16,663 bases of DNA from JAIRTY01 sp050257395 (GTDB lineage Bacteria; Actinomycetota; Actinomycetes; Streptosporangiales; Streptosporangiaceae). Shown piece after piece: positions 13,904 to 16,663 of the stretch (position 1 is the stretch's first letter; the number at the start of each line of letters is the position of its first letter). A program made the position numbers and the translations under genes. The stretch spans positions 1-16,663 of the forward strand of contig JBLMWU010000114.1 in assembly GCA_050257395.1 (NCBI GenBank), read 5' to 3'. The notes beneath the pieces were generated by a model that saw only the letters and a list, made by a program, of their open reading frames with translations, was not told the origin of the DNA and ran no database searches.

Positions 13904-15115
13904 TCAGCCCGGGCCTTCGTACTGAAGCAGGTAGAGGCCGCCGGTGTGCCGGTCCACCGCGTACACGATGCCGTCCGAGGTCACGTACACGTCGTTGATC
14001 TGGGCCGCGCCCGCTGGCGAGCCGGGCGGGGCGGGCGGCACGAACGCGGCCACCTCCCGGGGCTGGAACGGGTCCCGCACGTCGTACGCCCGCACCCCGG
14101 CGTTGAAGAACGACCCGAACACCACGTCCTCACTGCGCCAGGACCAGTCGAACGGCTCGTTCTCGTGCAGGTTGTGGGCGCCGAACCGGCCGCCCCGGCC
14201 CGCGTACTCCGCCACCGGCGGCATCGGCGCACTGCTGATGATCAGCGGCGTCTCCTCGTGGCTGGCGTCGGCGAACCACAGCAGCTTCGGGTGGTCGGCG
14301 GCGGCGTCATGCACGCTCTCGTCGCTGATCGCCAGCAAGCCGCGGCCGAAGAGGGGCAGCACCGTGTGGGTGAAGCCCGGCATCGGCGGGTGGTAGTCGA
14401 GCCGGCTCACCAGCCGCGGCGCGGACACGTCGGCGATGTCCAGGATGATGGCGCCCGCATCCAGGTAGCCGACGTACGCGCGGCCGGGGCGCTGCGGGTA
14501 GACGTTGATGTTGTGCGCGCGGAACCCGGCGTCGAACCGCTCGTGCCGGACCGGCGGCGGCGCGCCGTCGCCCTGCTGGGTGCCGGGCAGCCACCAGCGG
14601 CCCGCCTCCGCCGGCCGGTCCGGCCTGGTGAGGTCCGCGATCACCACGAACTGGTCGTCCAGCGGGCTGGCCGGGCGGGAATCGGGGGTGCCGGTGGCCA
14701 GGTAGGCGTACCGGCCGCCGGTGTAGCCCACCCAGTGGGTGCCGCGGGAACCGGGCCCGGACAGGTCGAGGAACCCGATGGAGCCCGGTTCCGCTGGCTG
14801 GGTCAGGTCGTACACCTCGATGCCGGCGGGCTGCTCGCCCGGGGTGGCGACCTGATAGGCGACGATCAGCAGCCCGTCGCCGACCGCCAGTGAGTTGGAC
14901 CGCACCCCGCGGTGCGGCAGCCTGGTCTGGCAGAGCAGCCCCGGCTTCCGCGGATCGGTCACGTCCAGCACGCTGAAGTTGACCGGCCCCTGCTCGTGCG
15001 CGAGGTAGAGGTACCGGCGCCCGCCGTGTTCCAGCAGCGCCGTGCCCTCGCCGCAGTTGCCGTGGCCGCCGAGGTCGTGCTGGCCCAGGAAGCGCATCCC
15101 GCGGCAGTCCTCCAC
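13904..15115 (-). CDS. LVIVD-repeat beta-propeller protein
   Basis: The product (403 residues from GTG 15115) consists of repeated strands of the form YLYLAHE, FSVLDVTDPRKPGLL, IEVYDLTQPAEP, AIILDIADVSAPRLVS and VRAYDVRDPFQPREVA: the LVIVD repeat, in which a short D-[IV]-[ATS]-[DN]-P element closes each blade. Histidines in HDLGGHGN, FRAHNINVYP, GFTHTVLP and GAHNLHEN may line a central metal or ligand site, as in selenium-binding-like propellers. No signal peptide is seen. GGAGGG lies 4 nt before the GTG at 15115. The frame reaches a TTG at 15160 just after a stop, and an ATG at 15097 lies directly before the conserved MRFLGQHDL block, so the start is uncertain by up to 21 codons. The gene is divergent from the binding-protein gene. 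Function unknown. Confidence 0.82.
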   Translation of the reverse strand: MEDCRGMRFLGQHDLGGHGNCGEGTALLEHGGRRYLYLAHEQGPVNFSVLDVTDPRKPGLLCQTRLPHRGVRSNSLAVGDGLLIVAYQVATPGEQPAGIEVYDLTQPAEPGSIGFLDLSGPGSRGTHWVGYTGGRYAYLATGTPDSRPASPLDDQFVVIADLTRPDRPAEAGRWWLPGTQQGDGAPPPVRHERFDAGFRAHNINVYPQRPGRAYVGYLDAGAIILDIADVSAPRLVSRLDYHPPMPGFTHTVLPLFGRGLLAISDESVHDAAADHPKLLWFADASHEETPLIISSAPMPPVAEYAGRGGRFGAHNLHENEPFDWSWRSEDVVFGSFFNAGVRAYDVRDPFQPREVAAFVPPAPPGSPAGAAQINDVYVTSDGIVYAVDRHTGGLYLLQYEGPG

Positions 15116-15141
15116 GCATCCCTCCGGCAGGCCTGGCAGGT

Positions 15142-15189
15142 AATCATCTCTTTCCCGCAATCATCTCATACGGGTACGCTAATCACCTC
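15142..15189. promoter_or_regulatory. Three 9-bp direct repeats in the divergent promoter region
   Basis: AATCATCTC occurs at 15142-15150 and 15159-15167, and AATCACCTC at 15181-15189, at steps of 17 and 22 bp. They lie between the beta-propeller gene and the binding-protein gene in an AT-richer patch of otherwise GC-rich DNA. They could be activator or repressor sites serving both promoters. Confidence 0.45.
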
Positions 15190-15235
15190 TGCTGGCGGCG
15201 GGAGCGAGCCGCGCCCTCCCGGGAGGAGACTTCTC

Positions 15236-16525
15236 ATGACCGGACGCACCAGCACGGCCCGGCCCGGCTCCCGGCTCCTGCGCGCGGCATTACCGCTGGC
15301 GGCGGTGTCACTCGCGGTGGCCGCCTGCGGCTCCGGCGCCGGCAGCGGCGGTTCCGGCAGCTCCACTGGCCCGATCGCCATCGGCTACGAGGTCCCGCTG
15401 ACGGGCACCGCCGCGGTGTCCGGCAAGCAGGAGCAGGAAGGCTGGAACCTGGGCCTCAAGGTGTTCGGCAGCTCCGTGGCGGGCCGCCGCATCGTCACCT
15501 ACTTCGAGGACACCGGCGGCGACCCCGCGGTCGCCCTGTCCGACGCCCGCTCCCTGGTCCAGCAGAAACACGTGCAGATCATGGAAGGCCCGCTGCTGGC
15601 CAACGAGATCGCGGCGGTCGCCCCCTACCTCGGCGCCCAGCGCGTCCCGCTGGACAACCTCACCATCTGCGCGGGCTCGCAGCTCACCTTCGACGCCCAC
15701 TACGGCAACGCGCTCAGCTCAGGCTGGGTCTGCAACACCCCGGACATCATGGCCGCGGACTACCTCTACCAGGACCTCGGCCTGCGGCACGTGACCGTGC
15801 TGGCCAACGACTACGCGTTCGGCTGGCTGTCGGCGGGCGGGTTCATCAGGCAGTTCACGCTGCTCGGCGGCACGATCGACAAGGTGCTGTGGCCGCCGCT
15901 CACCGCGGCCGACTACGGCCCGTACGTGTCCGGCATCCCGCGGAGCACGCAGGCGGTGTTCGCGGAGACGGTCGGGTCCGGGTCGGCGGCCTTCACCAAG
16001 GCGTTCGCGCAGTACGGGCTGCGCGGCAAGATCCCGCTGTTCGGCAACACCACCCTGTTCGACTACTCGGTGCTGCCCGGCGAGGACCCCGCGGCCGTGC
16101 TGGGCGACGAAATGTCCGCGCAGTACTGCGACGGCATCAGCAACCCGGTGAACACCAAGTTCACCACCCTGTTCCAGCAGGCGTACCACACCCGGCCCGG
16201 GTACTACGCCGAGGCCGCGTACGTGCACGCGGAACTGGCCGTCGCCGCGCTCAAGCGGCTGCACGGCAGCACGTCCGACCCCGCAGCCGTCGCCCGCACC
16301 CTCAAGACGACGCCCATCTCCGCGCCGCGCGGCCCGGTCAAGCTGAGCCCGCTGGTGGACGGGCCCATCCAGAACACCTACATCTGCAAGGTCGAAAAGG
16401 TCCACGGCACGCTCGAAGACGTGCCGGTCAAGACCTTCGCCGCGGTCCCACCGTGGGGCACCCTGCCCTACAGCGCCTGGCGGCAGGAGTTCATCGCGGA
16501 CTCCGTCGGCCAGCCGCACCCGTGA
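15236..16525 (+). CDS. Branched-chain-amino-acid-type ABC transporter substrate-binding lipoprotein
   Basis: GGGAGGAG (15221-15228) lies 7 nt before the ATG, giving 429 residues. The N-terminus has a basic patch, a hydrophobic stretch (LLRAALPLAAVSLAVAAC) and a lipobox with Cys31, followed by a Gly/Ser linker, so it should be a lipid-anchored surface protein. The mature part has the type I periplasmic binding fold of the Leu/Ile/Val-binding group: IAIGYEVPLTGTAAVSG at the start, YFEDTGGDPAVALSDARSLV, VTVLANDYAFGW in the second domain and RPGYYAEAAYVHAELAVAAL near the end. The group binds amino acids, amides, urea or aromatic acids; the ligand is not readable. The frame is open upstream to 14912, but that part is antisense to the propeller gene. 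No permease or ATPase gene is visible to the right before the window ends. Confidence 0.92.
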   Translation: MTGRTSTARPGSRLLRAALPLAAVSLAVAACGSGAGSGGSGSSTGPIAIGYEVPLTGTAAVSGKQEQEGWNLGLKVFGSSVAGRRIVTYFEDTGGDPAVALSDARSLVQQKHVQIMEGPLLANEIAAVAPYLGAQRVPLDNLTICAGSQLTFDAHYGNALSSGWVCNTPDIMAADYLYQDLGLRHVTVLANDYAFGWLSAGGFIRQFTLLGGTIDKVLWPPLTAADYGPYVSGIPRSTQAVFAETVGSGSAAFTKAFAQYGLRGKIPLFGNTTLFDYSVLPGEDPAAVLGDEMSAQYCDGISNPVNTKFTTLFQQAYHTRPGYYAEAAYVHAELAVAALKRLHGSTSDPAAVARTLKTTPISAPRGPVKLSPLVDGPIQNTYICKVEKVHGTLEDVPVKTFAAVPPWGTLPYSAWRQEFIADSVGQPHP

Positions 16526-16556
16526 CACAACGGCCGCCCGGGCTGATGATCATGGG

Positions 16557-16663
16557 TAGGCCGTGTCCTGCCGGTCTTGGCCGTCGCGAGCGGCGGCCGG
16601 CGGGATGGACATCAAGGCGGAGGAGGAGGGCATAGCGGAGCTATGCGTGACGACGACAACGCC
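16557..16663. repeat. Candidate dispersed structured repeat, cut by the right edge
   Basis: About 30 nt after the binding-protein stop the composition changes. TAGGCCGTGTCCTGCCGG leads into a purine tract GGCGGAGGAGGAGGG, a perfect 7-bp hairpin GCATAGC-GGA-GCTATGC (16630-16646), and a GACGACGACAACG tract. The order and purine tracts remind me of a repeated element or mobile-element end in other actinobacterial genomes, but this is memory and cannot be tested in the window. Two short frames, from ATG 16605 and ATG 16643, run off the edge; either could instead be the start of a gene. Confidence 0.3.

Noticed and set aside
13946..14893. 315-codon plus-strand frame
   Set aside because: Antisense to the LVIVD propeller gene, which has clear repeats; the product is Val/Arg/Gly-rich without motifs.

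Overview
This is a GC-rich, mostly densely coded stretch that looks like an actinomycete chromosome. Codons are strongly G/C-ending, GTG starts are frequent, genes overlap by 4 nt, and the families present (FCD-type GntR regulator, LtrA, LVIVD-repeat protein, branched-chain-type lipoprotein binding protein) fit that group. I cannot name the genus. No rRNA, tRNA, CRISPR array or transposase gene is visible.

Positions 1-5039 form a catabolic block. A class III CoA-transferase (cut by the left edge), a citryl-CoA-lyase-like protein, and a class III extradiol dioxygenase pair in the order catalytic (LigB-like) then small (LigA-like) subunit are read rightward with overlapping or nearly touching ends. 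A beta-hydroxyacid-dehydrogenase-family gene faces them from the right. It is divergent from a GntR/FCD regulator, and the 190-bp gap between the two holds nested palindromes that look like operators. Together they suggest ring cleavage of an aromatic acid followed by CoA activation and retro-Claisen cleavage of the product. Several key residues differ from the textbook enzymes, so substrate and chemistry are open.

Positions 5040-10432 carry rightward genes of mixed role. They are a small protein with serine at almost every third residue, a shortened LtrA-family membrane protein apparently lacking the family core, an aromatic-amino-acid-lyase homologue whose MIO triad reads Gly-Thr-Gly, a diverged class I HMG-CoA reductase without other mevalonate genes nearby, and a lipase-like alpha/beta hydrolase.

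Positions 10433-13853 hold a leftward pair (an SPFH/band-7 protein and downstream a small zinc-ribbon-like protein), a 560-bp non-coding region with several strong inverted repeats, and a rightward multi-pass membrane protein whose DNA is visibly less GC-rich than the surroundings. This part looks like accessory DNA.

Positions 13854-16663 hold a leftward LVIVD-type beta-propeller protein, divergent from a branched-chain-amino-acid-type lipoprotein binding protein. The shared promoter region has three near-identical 9-bp repeats. The last ~110 bp look like the start of a structured, possibly dispersed repeat that runs off the window.
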